64,000 nt of DNA, taken from positions 1 through 64,000 of the forward strand of contig CAYXUU010000019.1 in assembly GCA_964468645.1 (NCBI GenBank), given 5' to 3'. A program made the position numbers and the translations under genes. Shown here one piece after another: positions 27,311 to 36,284 of this stretch. The notes beneath the pieces were generated by a model. It searched no databases. It was given only the letters and a program-made list of their open reading frames with translations, and was not told where the DNA came from. Origin of the DNA: JAIOZK01 sp964468645. Its GTDB lineage: Bacteria > Bacteroidota > Bacteroidia > Bacteroidales > JAIOZK01. Within the stretch, counting starts at the first letter, position 1; the number at the start of each line of letters is the position of its first letter.

Positions 27311-28066
27311 TCAGGAATAGTCACCATGCCAGATGGTCCAGGATTTCTCAGCTTGCATCTCAAACATATGTTGACCATTAATGATGGTTGCACCGGCATT
27401 TTCACCAAATTCCAGAAATCGGGTTTTACTGGGGTTGTAAATCATATCGAATAATACATGGTTCGGGGTAAGGTGCTGGTAGGGCAGGGCAGGAAAATCC
27501 TGGATTCCAGGATGCATCCCAAGAGGTGTGGTATTTACCAGGATAAGATGCTCCTGTATAACACTTTTGTTGACAGCCCAGTATATCATGTGATTATTTT
27601 TAATCGGTCTTCTGGTCACGATTTCATAACTGATTCCATACTTTTTAAAAACAAACTCAACAGCCTTGGAGGAACCTCCTGAACCTATGATGAGGGCCCG
27701 GAAATGTTCTTTCCTTAAAAATGGTTTCAATGCGATCTCGAAACCATAGACATCGGTGTTGAATCCGGTTAGGTGGGGTGAATCAGACTTATGTTCAATT
27801 AGGATGGTATTCACTGCACCAATGAATTTTGCAGTATGATCAAGATTGTCGAGATAATTGAGTACACTTTCTTTATAAGGGCTTGTTACATTCAGGCCTT
27901 TTAAATATGGGTTCTTACTGATCAGTTCGGGTAATTCCTCGATGTCCTTTATCTCAAATTCCCGATATTCGGTATTAGCAATGTCCTCATTCCTGAATTT
28001 TTCGTTAAAATATTCTTCAGAGTGTGAATGCGAGAGTGGATTGCCGATGATACCGTATAAATTCAT
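27311..28066 (-). CDS. aroE: Shikimate dehydrogenase
   Basis: AroE reduces 3-dehydroshikimate to shikimate in aromatic amino-acid synthesis. The 251-residue protein starts MNLYGIIGNPLSHSHSEEYFNEKF and has the catalytic lysine in NVTSPYKE (Lys65), GAVNTI, and GFNTDVYGFE with the conserved Asp. The Rossmann part has IIGSGGSSKAVEFVF. It is the downstream partner of the DUF368 gene (28-base gap), a neighbourhood often seen in Bacteroidota. Confidence 0.94.
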   Translation of the reverse strand: MNLYGIIGNPLSHSHSEEYFNEKFRNEDIANTEYREFEIKDIEELPELISKNPYLKGLNVTSPYKESVLNYLDNLDHTAKFIGAVNTILIEHKSDSPHLTGFNTDVYGFEIALKPFLRKEHFRALIIGSGGSSKAVEFVFKKYGISYEIVTRRPIKNNHMIYWAVNKSVIQEHLILVNTTPLGMHPGIQDFPALPYQHLTPNHVLFDMIYNPSKTRFLEFGENAGATIINGQHMFEMQAEKSWTIWHGDYS

Positions 28067-28094
28067 TGTGTGGTGTAAATATATGACTTTAAGT

Positions 28095-29015
28095 TTATTT
28101 TGTCAAATCTTTTTTCTCAGCGGTTTTCTCAAGAATCCAAATGCTCAGAAAACCAGCAATAATGAGTATTATAGCAAACCAGAAATAATGTTGTGGATTG
28201 CCCGGATCGGGCAGTATTAATTCCTGGTCAAGTGGTTTTTCAACACCATGCCGGTCAAAAAATGTGGATACCGTCTTTTTCCAGGGCCATAAAATAGTGA
28301 GTGAACCAAGTATAAAACCTGTTAAAAGTGACAGGGTTTGATTTTTGTATTTTTTGAAAACCCATGATAAAAAATGGGAAAACCCAATTAGCCCCGCAAC
28401 GGCACCGATGATAAGTGGTATTAATATTTTCAGGTCAAGAGCGTTAACCGATTCAATCCATACCAGCTGGTAATTCCCCATCAGTATCAGAATAAATGAT
28501 CCTGACAAACCGGGCAAAATCATACTGCATGTTGCTACAATACCACAAATAAACAGGTACCAGGCCGCATCATTCTCCCTGGCAGGGGTCAGAACGGTTA
28601 TGCTTACGGCAATCGCCGTCCCGATGATGCCACTGATAATAACACCGAGGTGCCATTTCTCAATACGTTTTCCGATAAAATAGATGGAAGCAAGGATCAG
28701 CCCGAAAAAATATGCCCATACATGAACGGGGTAGTTATCAAAGAGGAAACCAAGTAAGCGGGCTAGGGTAAAAATAGCTATTACAATACCAATGGCTACT
28801 GCGATTAAAAAAATCAGATCGGTATGTTTTGCGAATTCTTTAAACTGCCCTTTGAAAAGTAGTTTGATTGCTGTCAGGTTAAAAGACTTAATGGCATGGA
28901 TTAGCCTTTCGAAAATTCCGGTTAGCAGCGCAATGGTTCCACCCGAAACTCCGGGAATAACATTTGCCGCACCCATTCCTATACCTTTTAACACCAGAAG
29001 AATAAAGGATTTCAT
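28095..29015 (-). CDS. popT: DUF368 membrane protein (PopT-type undecaprenyl-phosphate translocase)
   Basis: A 306-residue protein with about nine membrane segments. The start GIGMGAANVIPGVSGGTIALLTGIFERLIHAI is the DUF368 signature, and the second half has MILPGLSGSFILILMGNYQLVW, giving a pseudo-repeat. DUF368 proteins have been shown to recycle undecaprenyl phosphate across the cytoplasmic membrane in other bacteria (PopT). The gene symbol is assigned by family only. It is followed by aroE. Confidence 0.82.
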   Translation of the reverse strand: MKSFILLVLKGIGMGAANVIPGVSGGTIALLTGIFERLIHAIKSFNLTAIKLLFKGQFKEFAKHTDLIFLIAVAIGIVIAIFTLARLLGFLFDNYPVHVWAYFFGLILASIYFIGKRIEKWHLGVIISGIIGTAIAVSITVLTPARENDAAWYLFICGIVATCSMILPGLSGSFILILMGNYQLVWIESVNALDLKILIPLIIGAVAGLIGFSHFLSWVFKKYKNQTLSLLTGFILGSLTILWPWKKTVSTFFDRHGVEKPLDQELILPDPGNPQHYFWFAIILIIAGFLSIWILEKTAEKKDLTK

Positions 29016-29079
29016 ATACCTGTTTATTTTATAGGTTAAGTTGAAAATGTCAGGTCAATCCCCTGAATCAAGATTATAA

Positions 29080-29355
29080 TTAAAACTTACCACTGAAAAA
29101 TTTCATAAACTGAACCCTTTCAAATATGGCGGAATCTTTTGCCTCCTGCTGATAACCAAGCGGGTCAGCCTCTTTGAGAATCATTTCATACTCCAGGTTA
29201 ACCTCTTCCTCAAATATGGACTTCAGTACCACTGCACCGGCACCATTATTCTCTCGGTCAACAATATTATTTACCTTATCTGTTAATCCACAACTTCCTA
29301 TAATTACCGGATTTGCAAGCTTTAGTCCCATATAACTGGTACTGATATTGATCAT
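29080..29355 (-). pseudogene. 5' remnant of dihydroorotate dehydrogenase-like gene
   Basis: The 91-residue product begins ISTSYMGLKLANPVIIGSCGLTDKVNNIVDRENNGAGAVVLKSIFEEEV, the N-terminal strands and loop of the TIM-barrel dihydroorotate dehydrogenase-like flavoproteins common in Bacteroidota (normally about 330 residues). The frame stops at FFSGKF and the following 64 bases, up to the DUF368 start, do not continue the fold. The catalytic and FMN-binding parts are lost. The N-terminal sequence itself is intact and well conserved, so the truncation may be recent. It is transcribed with the surrounding minus-strand genes. Confidence 0.75.
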
Positions 29356-29425
29356 AATGATTTTATATTATTGTGTTTAATTAAATTTTGTTTTCCGAAT
29401 GAAGCATATAAAAATCAATTACTTC

Positions 29426-30859
29426 TCAGGATTGTTTCCTTTTCAGGATTTTGTTTTCTGATGTTTTAAAAAGTTCAATGATTTCAAGAAACCGGAGGTT
29501 GTTTTTTAAATTGGGCTGGTAATCGAACAGCAGATGATGTTTTTCAAAATCCATGGCGAGCGCTTTGTTAAGGTATCTCAGGGCATCTTTTTCTTTACCG
29601 GAATTCAGAAGATAAATAGCGTATCGGTAATAAAGGGCAGGGTTATCTCCCTGCAATTGTATTCCTTTGTTCAGTATTTCCAGGGCTTTGTCAAAATCAC
29701 CGGATTTTGTAAAAACATGGCTGTAGTCAAGCCAGAGGTCAGGATTTTCAGAATCGAGTTCAGCAACCTTCTCAAAAGATGAAACAGCATCATCCAGCCG
29801 GTTTGAATTAGATTGAGTGTCGGCATATATATACCAGAACTCAGGGTTGACGGAATCAAGTTTCAGCGCCCTGTGCATGCATTTAAGAGCAATCTGGGTG
29901 CTTCCAACCTCTTCATAGGCTATGCCGAGCCCCATCCATGCATCGGCCAGGTTCTCATCAATTTCGGTTGCTTTTTTGTAATAATCCAATGCATTGTTGA
30001 AGTCGTAAAGTTTTTCATAACATTCCCCGATATAGTAATGCGTCATAGCATCGGGTTTCTCATATTGAAAAGTTTCCTTATAAACTTTAATGGCTTCAGG
30101 ATAATTCTGAAGGTTGGCAAATGCGTTGGCTTTATTGAAATATGCTGAGGCAAATTTTTCATCTATTACGATGGCATAGTCATAAGCCTCAACGGCCTTT
30201 TCATATAATTCAAGGTTGCTGTATGAAACACCAAGATTGAACCAGGCAGTCTTGGAATAAGGATTGGTATCAAGATAATTCATAAAGAAATCTACCGATT
30301 CTTTTGATTTGTTGGCAAACTCATAACAAAAAGAAAGCTCATAAATGATGGCATCATTTTCCGGATTTTGCTTGAGGGCCTTTTTTAAAAAGTTGATGGA
30401 ATTATCGTAATCACCCAGGTTCTCATATTCGAAAGCAATGCTTGTATAAATCTCTTCAAGGTCATCAGTATATTTTATCGCCATCCTGTATTCACCGATG
30501 GCTTTATGATAATCTTTCAAATGGCTGTATATTGAACCCTTTGCGAGATATATTTCAACATTTGAAGGTTCAATATCTTCAAGCGTTTCAAGTATCTCAA
30601 GTGCTTTTTCAAATTTCCTGATAGAGATGTAATAATGTGCTTTCTTCAGAATGATATCCGGATTGGAAGGGTGCTGCTGAATGGCTGCCTGTATTGCAAA
30701 CCTTGCCTTATTGGGTTTATCATTATCAAGATAATAATCAATGATAAACTCAAACTCCTCCACATCAAAGAAATAATGCGTATTCTCACGAAGCATGGCT
30801 TCGTACCTTGTTAGCAAAGGTTTAATTTCTTCGTAATATTCATCAAAATAATCATGCAT
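29426..30859 (-). CDS. Tetratricopeptide repeat protein
   Basis: The 477 residues are about 12 TPR units, each with W/Y at positions 4 and 11 and A/G at 8, for example PNNAEAYYN-type helices: SKTAWFNLGVSYSNLELYEKAVEAYDYA and ASAYFNKANAFANLQNYPEAIKVYKE. There is no signal peptide, so it is a cytoplasmic scaffold. Function is not determined. It precedes the DUF368-aroE pair on the same strand. A possible -7 element (minus strand TAGATTTG, 30897-30904) lies about 40 bases before the ATG. Confidence 0.9.
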   Translation of the reverse strand: MHDYFDEYYEEIKPLLTRYEAMLRENTHYFFDVEEFEFIIDYYLDNDKPNKARFAIQAAIQQHPSNPDIILKKAHYYISIRKFEKALEILETLEDIEPSNVEIYLAKGSIYSHLKDYHKAIGEYRMAIKYTDDLEEIYTSIAFEYENLGDYDNSINFLKKALKQNPENDAIIYELSFCYEFANKSKESVDFFMNYLDTNPYSKTAWFNLGVSYSNLELYEKAVEAYDYAIVIDEKFASAYFNKANAFANLQNYPEAIKVYKETFQYEKPDAMTHYYIGECYEKLYDFNNALDYYKKATEIDENLADAWMGLGIAYEEVGSTQIALKCMHRALKLDSVNPEFWYIYADTQSNSNRLDDAVSSFEKVAELDSENPDLWLDYSHVFTKSGDFDKALEILNKGIQLQGDNPALYYRYAIYLLNSGKEKDALRYLNKALAMDFEKHHLLFDYQPNLKNNLRFLEIIELFKTSENKILKRKQS

Positions 30860-30896
30860 AATCTTTCAAAAACCTCAATTGCAGTAATTTCCGGAG

Positions 30897-30904
30897 CAAA
30901 TCTA
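30897..30904 (-). promoter_or_regulatory. -7 promoter element for the TPR gene
   Basis: TAGATTTG on the minus strand matches TAnnTTTG. No -33 TTTG at the right distance. Confidence 0.4.
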
Positions 30905-31011
30905 TAAAAAAGAGACCATGTAGAATGTATATATCGGAAATTTTTTAGAGAGTTTTCAACATTTTGAATTTTGCATATGGCTGCTCTGCCGCGGGGTAGT
31001 TCATTTTTATT

Positions 31012-31019
31012 TAATTTTG
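31012..31019 (+). promoter_or_regulatory. -7 promoter element for glmM
   Basis: TAATTTTG matches TAnnTTTG and lies 15 bases before ATG 31035. No -33 TTTG was found at 19 bases. Confidence 0.4.
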
Positions 31020-31034
31020 ACCAAAATTTATGAT

Positions 31035-32420
31035 ATGACCTTAATTAAATCGATTTCCGGTATCAGGGGTACAATTGGCGGAGTACCCGGCGAATCACTA
31101 ACACCTTTTGATGTAGTAAAATTCTCATCCGCATTTGCCGAGTTCATAAAACGGAGGTCTCGAAAGGAACATCCTATCATTGTTTTAGGAAGAGATGCCA
31201 GGATTTCAGGTGATATGGTTAATAGTCTGGTGGTCGGAACATTGCTGAGTATGGGCATCGATGTGCTTGATTTAGGATTGTCAACCACACCCACAGTGGA
31301 GATAGCTGTTCCTGATGCTATTGCCGACGGAGGAATAATTCTCACGGCAAGCCATAATCCAAAGGAGTGGAATGCCCTGAAGTTGCTTAACGAGAAAGGT
31401 GAATTTATTTCGGCCGATGAAGGGACAGAGTTGTTAAGAATGATACAGGATGAAGACTATCATTTTGTTGATGTGGATGATCTCGGGCTATATGATTATG
31501 ACGAAAATTATATCAACACCCATATAGAAACAATCCTTAAGCTTCCACTTGTTGATTCTGATACAATTAGAAAAGCAGGATTCAGAGTGGCCATCGATTG
31601 TGTTAACTCCTCAGGTAGTATCGCTATTCCACAGTTGCTCAGAGCCCTTGGTGTAAAACAAATTGATGAGATCTATTGTGAACCAAATGGCGAATTCCCC
31701 CATAATCCTGAACCCTTACCTGAGAATATCACCGAGATATGCGATATTGTAAAAGAGAACTGTGCAGATGTTGGTTTTGTTGTTGATCCGGATGTTGACA
31801 GGCTTGCTATTGTAAGTGAAAACGGTGAAGCTTTTGGTGAGGAATATACACTTGTTGCCGTGGCAGATTATATTCTGCAGCATACCAGAGGTAATACGGT
31901 TTCCAATCTCAGTTCTTCAAAAGCCTTAAATGACGTAACTGTTCAGGCCGGAGGCGCATATCATGCTTCAGCAGTTGGTGAGGTTAATGTTGTGGAGAAG
32001 ATGAAAGAAGTTAAGGCCGTGATTGGAGGAGAGGGAAATGGAGGTGTCATCTATCCAGAATTACATTACGGAAGGGATGCCCTGGTTGGAATCGCACTTT
32101 TTTTAAGTTACCTCGCAAAATCCAACATGAAGTGTTCTGAACTAAGGGATAAATATCCATCGTACTACATCAGCAAAAATAAGATCATGCTTTCTGAAAA
32201 CCTGGATGTTGATAAACTGTTAGATCAAATCGCATCAAAGTATAAAGATTATAATGTAAACAGGGTTGATGGTGTAAAAATTGATTTTGAAGAAGAATGG
32301 GTTCATCTCAGGAAATCAAATACAGAACCGATTATACGAATCATTGCCGAAAGCCGGGATGTTGAGTCGGCCGAAAAATTATCAAATAAGATTATTACTG
32401 ATATTAAGGATCTTAGGTAG
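31035..32420 (+). CDS. glmM: Phosphoglucosamine mutase
   Basis: GlmM converts glucosamine-6-phosphate to glucosamine-1-phosphate for peptidoglycan and LPS. The 462-residue protein has SISGIRGTIGG, the phosphoserine loop TASHNPKEWNALK (Ser106), the metal loop DPDVDRLA and GEGNGGVIYPELHYGRDA, the sugar-binding loop of the family. ATG 31035 (MTLIKSIS) is chosen; the frame also opens upstream from TTG 31017, where a -7 element (TAATTTTG, 31012-31019) lies. The residues fit the Bacteroidota phosphoglucosamine mutase group rather than phosphomannomutase. Confidence 0.88.
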   Translation: MTLIKSISGIRGTIGGVPGESLTPFDVVKFSSAFAEFIKRRSRKEHPIIVLGRDARISGDMVNSLVVGTLLSMGIDVLDLGLSTTPTVEIAVPDAIADGGIILTASHNPKEWNALKLLNEKGEFISADEGTELLRMIQDEDYHFVDVDDLGLYDYDENYINTHIETILKLPLVDSDTIRKAGFRVAIDCVNSSGSIAIPQLLRALGVKQIDEIYCEPNGEFPHNPEPLPENITEICDIVKENCADVGFVVDPDVDRLAIVSENGEAFGEEYTLVAVADYILQHTRGNTVSNLSSSKALNDVTVQAGGAYHASAVGEVNVVEKMKEVKAVIGGEGNGGVIYPELHYGRDALVGIALFLSYLAKSNMKCSELRDKYPSYYISKNKIMLSENLDVDKLLDQIASKYKDYNVNRVDGVKIDFEEEWVHLRKSNTEPIIRIIAESRDVESAEKLSNKIITDIKDLR

Positions 32421-32485
32421 GAATGTTTATATATTTCCTGAGGTCCGTAAAGATTTTAACATAAATTTAGCTTCAAAACTACTAC

Positions 32486-32734
32486 ATGACTGCAAAAAAA
32501 AAGAGGAAAAAAGTAAAATATAAAACCATCTCATTCCAGTTGACTTCCAAACAAAAGAAGTCGCTCACCAACTATTGTAAAGCCAGAAAGACAACGCCTA
32601 CCAAGCTTATTAAAAGGATGATCAGGAAATATATTGATAAATACGCTACAGAGGTTCCAAAAGATTATTATGTTACTGAGAATCAATTAGATCTTTTCGA
32701 GGAAGAAATTGAGGAAGGGAAAATTGAAAATTAA
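32486..32734 (+). CDS. Small basic protein, ribbon-helix-helix-like
   Basis: The 82-residue product is very basic at the start (MTAKKKRKKVKYKTISFQL), has a pattern ISFQLTSKQKKSLTNYCKARKTTPTKLIKRMIRKYID that fits a beta-strand followed by two helices as in ribbon-helix-helix DNA-binding proteins, and an acidic tail. The family is not recognised with certainty, and it may be a DNA-binding protein specific to Bacteroidota. It lies 65 bases after glmM and converges with recR. Confidence 0.65.
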   Translation: MTAKKKRKKVKYKTISFQLTSKQKKSLTNYCKARKTTPTKLIKRMIRKYIDKYATEVPKDYYVTENQLDLFEEEIEEGKIEN

Positions 32735-32759
32735 AAATAACAGTAAGCGCGAGAATTCA

Positions 32760-33380
32760 TTATTTTGACAATGTGTCCTGATATGGCAACCTGTTAATAA
32801 TAGACCTTCCGAGAGTAATCTCATCGCTATATTCCAGTTCATCCCCTATTGAAATACCCCTTGCAATGGTGGTTACCATAACCTCAAGGTGTTTTATTTT
32901 CTTAAAAATATAATAGTTCGTTGTATCCCCTTCAATGGTTGTGGGAAGTGCAAGGATTATTTCATGAATATTGTCATCCGTTAGACGTTTTACAAGAGAT
33001 TCAATATTCAAGTCGTTGGGCCCAATTCCTTCCATAGGTGATATGATTCCACCAAGTATATGGTACAATCCTTTGTACTGCGATGTATTCTCAATTGCCA
33101 GAAAATCCCTGATATCCTCAACAACACATAAGGTTGTTGTATCCCGTTTCGTCCCTGAGCATACCTCACACAACTCTGAATCGCTGATGTTGTGGCATTT
33201 TTTACAGAATAATACTTCCCGGCGCAAATTAAGAATGCTTTCTGCCAGTGTTTCGGCATCTTCCCTGTCCTGCTTCAATATATAAAGTGCAAGACGCAAG
33301 GCGGTTTTCCGGCCTATCCCGGGAAGCCTGGAAAATTCATCCACAGTACGTTCAAGGTATTTTGAAGGATATGTTACCAC
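32760..33380 (-). CDS. recR: Recombination protein RecR
   Basis: RecR forms a ring that, with RecO and RecF, loads RecA at gaps. Motifs: FSRLPGIGRKTALRLALYIL (helix-hairpin-helix), a zinc finger CKKCHNISDSELCEVC (four Cys), and the Toprim domain VVEDIRDFLAIE...HILGG...LALPTTIEGDTTNYYI. I chose the GTG at 33380 (MVTYPSKYLER, 206 residues): a -7 element at 33408-33415 sits over the TTG at 33410 that would otherwise start the frame. recF is at 11.4 kb. Confidence 0.88.
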   Translation of the reverse strand: MVTYPSKYLERTVDEFSRLPGIGRKTALRLALYILKQDREDAETLAESILNLRREVLFCKKCHNISDSELCEVCSGTKRDTTTLCVVEDIRDFLAIENTSQYKGLYHILGGIISPMEGIGPNDLNIESLVKRLTDDNIHEIILALPTTIEGDTTNYYIFKKIKHLEVMVTTIARGISIGDELEYSDEITLGRSIINRLPYQDTLSK

Positions 33381-33407
33381 GGTATTCTTTGTTAATAACT
33401 CCGTTTG

Positions 33408-33415
33408 CAAAAATA
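33408..33415 (-). promoter_or_regulatory. -7 promoter element for recR
   Basis: TATTTTTG on the minus strand fits TAnnTTTG. It overlaps the upstream TTG of the recR frame, so a start downstream of about 33401 is implied. Confidence 0.45.
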
Positions 33416-33497
33416 GAGATTAATGCCAACCGGCTACAACAATAATATCTATTTTTACCATGATTCGTTTCTTTTTCAATTTAAATTATACGGCAAT

Positions 33498-34247
33498 ATG
33501 GACAGGCTCTTAATTGTATTATTCTCGGTTATTATATTTAACTTCTATGGTACAGGACAGGAACTTATTGACAGTCATCTGAATGTTGTTGATGAACAGA
33601 ACAAAAGACAGGGTGTCTGGAAGGTTTATGATGAAGCAGGGAACCTGAAATTTACCGGACAGTTCAGGGATGATATTCCTTATGGTGAGTTCAAATACTA
33701 TTACCAGAGTGGTAAAATTAAAGCTGTTTCCCATATATATAATGATGGCAATTCCTCATACACGAAAACTTACCATGAAAACGGCTACCTGATGGCAGAG
33801 GGTAAATATGTGAACCGGCAAAAGGACAGTACCTGGCATTATTACAGTGAACATGATAAAGATCTGCTGATGGCCACAGAGTTCTATAAAAATAATAAAA
33901 AGGATGGCACATGGATTGGTTATTATCCCAGCGGTGAGATCGCTGAACAAGTTGAATACATTGATGGATATGAGAACGGTCAATGGATACAATATTATTC
34001 TGACGGTGCTAAAAAACTGGTAGCAACTTATAAAAACGGCAAACTAAATGGCCTCATGACCGTATATTTCCCCGATGGTGTTGTGAATATTTCTGGTACA
34101 TACAGGAACGGACTGAAAAATGGAATCTGGGTGTTTTTTAATGAAGATGCCCAGACCATGAAAAAGGAGGAATATCTTAACGGCCGCGTTGAATTCAGCG
34201 AGATTTATATAGAGGAAGAAGAGGAAATCCCTACCCCCCAGAAATAG
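33498..34247 (+). CDS. Secreted MORN-repeat protein (YwqK-like)
   Basis: The 249-residue product starts with a signal peptide (MDRLLIVLFSVIIFNFYGTGQ) and then about six MORN-type repeats: QGVWKVYDEAGNLKFTGQF, YGEFKYYYQSGKIKAV, DSTWHYYSEHDKDLLMATEF, DGTWIGYYPSGEIAEQVEY, NGQWIQYYSDGAKKLVATY, NGLMTVYFPDGVVNISGTY, NGIWVFFNEDAQTMKKEEY. Proteins of this type are sometimes labelled YwqK-family antitoxins but here there is no toxin neighbour. Function is unknown; it is probably exported or periplasmic. It is divergent from recR with a spacer of about 120 bases. Confidence 0.85.
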   Translation: MDRLLIVLFSVIIFNFYGTGQELIDSHLNVVDEQNKRQGVWKVYDEAGNLKFTGQFRDDIPYGEFKYYYQSGKIKAVSHIYNDGNSSYTKTYHENGYLMAEGKYVNRQKDSTWHYYSEHDKDLLMATEFYKNNKKDGTWIGYYPSGEIAEQVEYIDGYENGQWIQYYSDGAKKLVATYKNGKLNGLMTVYFPDGVVNISGTYRNGLKNGIWVFFNEDAQTMKKEEYLNGRVEFSEIYIEEEEEIPTPQK

Positions 34248-34259
34248 TCACTGTTTTTC

Positions 34260-35615
34260 TTATATTTCATTATATGCAATAAATCCTTTGGGGGAGATGT
34301 CTTTCAGTGCCGCCCTTGGTGTATGGAAGGCCTCACTATCGTAAATAGTTTTCAACAGTTTGTCCCTGGTTTCCGGCTCAGCCAGATGAGCGATACCAAC
34401 CGCATGTTCAGCAAGATCAAGGCCTCCCGGATTAAAAGCGCCATATTCCGTGACGATGATTACAGGATCAGCTGCAATAGCAGTGGTGGTAATTCCTTCA
34501 GGACACATCTTAAGTATTTTTGAAACTCCCAGGTTTGTACTGGCTTTCATTGCAATGATCGGATAACCTCCTTTTGATAGATATGAGCCCCTCAGGAAAT
34601 CGGCCTGGCCACCAATGCCACTGTAAATATGCCGGGCATCGAGAGAATCAGCCCAAATATTCCCATGCAGGTCTACACCAATGGCACTGTTGATGGCCGT
34701 CATTTTGGGTTGTTCAGCTATACGCAGGATATTATTTGTATAATCTGCAGCCCGACTCTGCACCGAACTATTATAGGACAGCCAGTCGTAGCCTTTACTA
34801 TCCCTGGAAAGAAACAGGCTTGCAACGGTGAAATTATACTCCAGGTATTTATTTGTGACTATTCCTTTTTCTACGAGTGTTCTCATAGCATCAGTAAAGA
34901 GTTCAGTATGTATCCCAAGGTTTGTAATACCTTTCTCGATGATCGAACCGGTTACCGCCTCAGGCACTTCCCCCAGTCCATACTGAAGTGTTGATCCATT
35001 TTCAATATATAATTCGGTAATGATACTTCCAATCTGCTGTGATTTTTTATCCGGGGTATTAACCGGACTGACCGGGAGCGGATAATCACTATCGATAAGG
35101 TAGTCTATTTCACTTTCATGTATTGTTGTGCCGAGAATAAATGGCATCCGGGCGTTTCGTTCTGCAATTATAACCCCGCCATTGGTTTTAACTGAGTTAA
35201 CAGCAGCCTGAACGCCTTCAATGGTGGTCCCGTAACTATAATTCCCTCCATTATCTGGTCCGCTTAACGACATTAGAACAACATTTGGCTTGAGATAGCC
35301 GGTTACCTGGTGTGGTACATCGGAAAGGTGAATTAACTGATAGTTCACAGCCCCTTTGTTCATTGCACTCCTTGAATGTGGCCCGTTAAAGATAATCCTG
35401 TGATTGATCCTCCGGCAGGTTACATCATCAAACAGAGTCTCTATCTCACCCAGAAGCAGAATACTCAGGAGCTCAACATCTCTTATCGTTTGATCTGATG
35501 CCAGCTGTTTCAGTAATAATTTTGGTGTACTGGCATTGCCACTGGAATAAATGACCGATCCGGGTTTGATTATTTTGCTGTTAATAACATCTTCAGGAAA
35601 ATGGATAAGTTTCAT
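34260..35615 (-). CDS. Acetyl-CoA hydrolase/CoA-transferase family protein
   Basis: The 451-residue protein belongs to the ACH/4-hydroxybutyrate CoA-transferase group. It has the N-terminal SSGNASTPKLLLKQLA, GEVPEAVTGS, the HTELFTDAM segment and SGIGGQADFLRGSYLSKGG, with GAFNPGGLDLAEHAVGIAHLAEPETRDKLL near the end. It should transfer CoA between acyl acids or hydrolyse acyl-CoA; the substrate is unknown. It overlaps the HAD gene by 4 bases (ATGA) and belongs to a six-gene minus-strand run starting at dapF. Confidence 0.88.
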   Translation of the reverse strand: MKLIHFPEDVINSKIIKPGSVIYSSGNASTPKLLLKQLASDQTIRDVELLSILLLGEIETLFDDVTCRRINHRIIFNGPHSRSAMNKGAVNYQLIHLSDVPHQVTGYLKPNVVLMSLSGPDNGGNYSYGTTIEGVQAAVNSVKTNGGVIIAERNARMPFILGTTIHESEIDYLIDSDYPLPVSPVNTPDKKSQQIGSIITELYIENGSTLQYGLGEVPEAVTGSIIEKGITNLGIHTELFTDAMRTLVEKGIVTNKYLEYNFTVASLFLSRDSKGYDWLSYNSSVQSRAADYTNNILRIAEQPKMTAINSAIGVDLHGNIWADSLDARHIYSGIGGQADFLRGSYLSKGGYPIIAMKASTNLGVSKILKMCPEGITTTAIAADPVIIVTEYGAFNPGGLDLAEHAVGIAHLAEPETRDKLLKTIYDSEAFHTPRAALKDISPKGFIAYNEI

Positions 35616-36274
35616 GATTTATGGTTCTGAAATATTTTTACTACATCTGATAATTGGCTGACTACATGGTTTCCAGTTGATTTAAGCCTTTGTATTGATT
35701 GATGCCCTATTGATATTAGAATACAGGTACAGCCTATTTCCTTCGCAACTTCAGCGTCGTGTATGGTATCTCCTATCAGGCAGATATTTTCCGGATTAAG
35801 GACAGCGTTGCTTATTAAATTTAAGGCAGCATCTACTTTACCGGATGCATAATGATCGTTTAATCCGGCAATGTGATCAAAATATGAGAATACACCGTTA
35901 GACCTTACGGATTCCAGCAGTTGATCCTGTTTCATTGCCGAAATAATATTTTGTTTCATGCCTTTCTTTTTGAAAAATGCCAGGGTGTTATTAACTTCAG
36001 TGTGCAATGGGGCATCTGCCATTCTAATATTATACAGCTCAATGAATTCAGTAGCGGGAATTTCAAATGCTTCATTTTCAAAATCAAAACCGGCTTTTTC
36101 GTAATATTCTTTTACCGGAAAGGTAAATATTTCCCTGTAAGTTTCAAGACTCAGTTTTTTAATATTACGACTTTTAAGTAAAATGTTCATCGTGCCAATA
36201 CAAATACTGGTATCGTTTAAAAGTGTTCCGTTCCAGTCCCAGAAAATTGTATCAATCTGTTTATAATTCATCAT
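35612..36274 (-). CDS. HAD-superfamily hydrolase with Asn at second motif-I position
   Basis: The 220-residue protein has motif I DWNGTLLND (nucleophile Asp13, Asn15 in place of the usual acid/base Asp), motif II near NIISAMKQ, and motif IV GDTIHDAEVAKEIGC. The Asp to Asn change in DxDGT recurs in a Bacteroidota subfamily, so it is probably not a loss of function, but it would alter the general-acid step. Substrate unknown, perhaps a small phosphate ester. It is co-transcribed with the CoA-transferase gene (4-base overlap). Confidence 0.87.
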   Translation of the reverse strand: MMNYKQIDTIFWDWNGTLLNDTSICIGTMNILLKSRNIKKLSLETYREIFTFPVKEYYEKAGFDFENEAFEIPATEFIELYNIRMADAPLHTEVNNTLAFFKKKGMKQNIISAMKQDQLLESVRSNGVFSYFDHIAGLNDHYASGKVDAALNLISNAVLNPENICLIGDTIHDAEVAKEIGCTCILISIGHQSIQRLKSTGNHVVSQLSDVVKIFQNHKS

Positions 36275-36284
36275 GGTTAATTTC

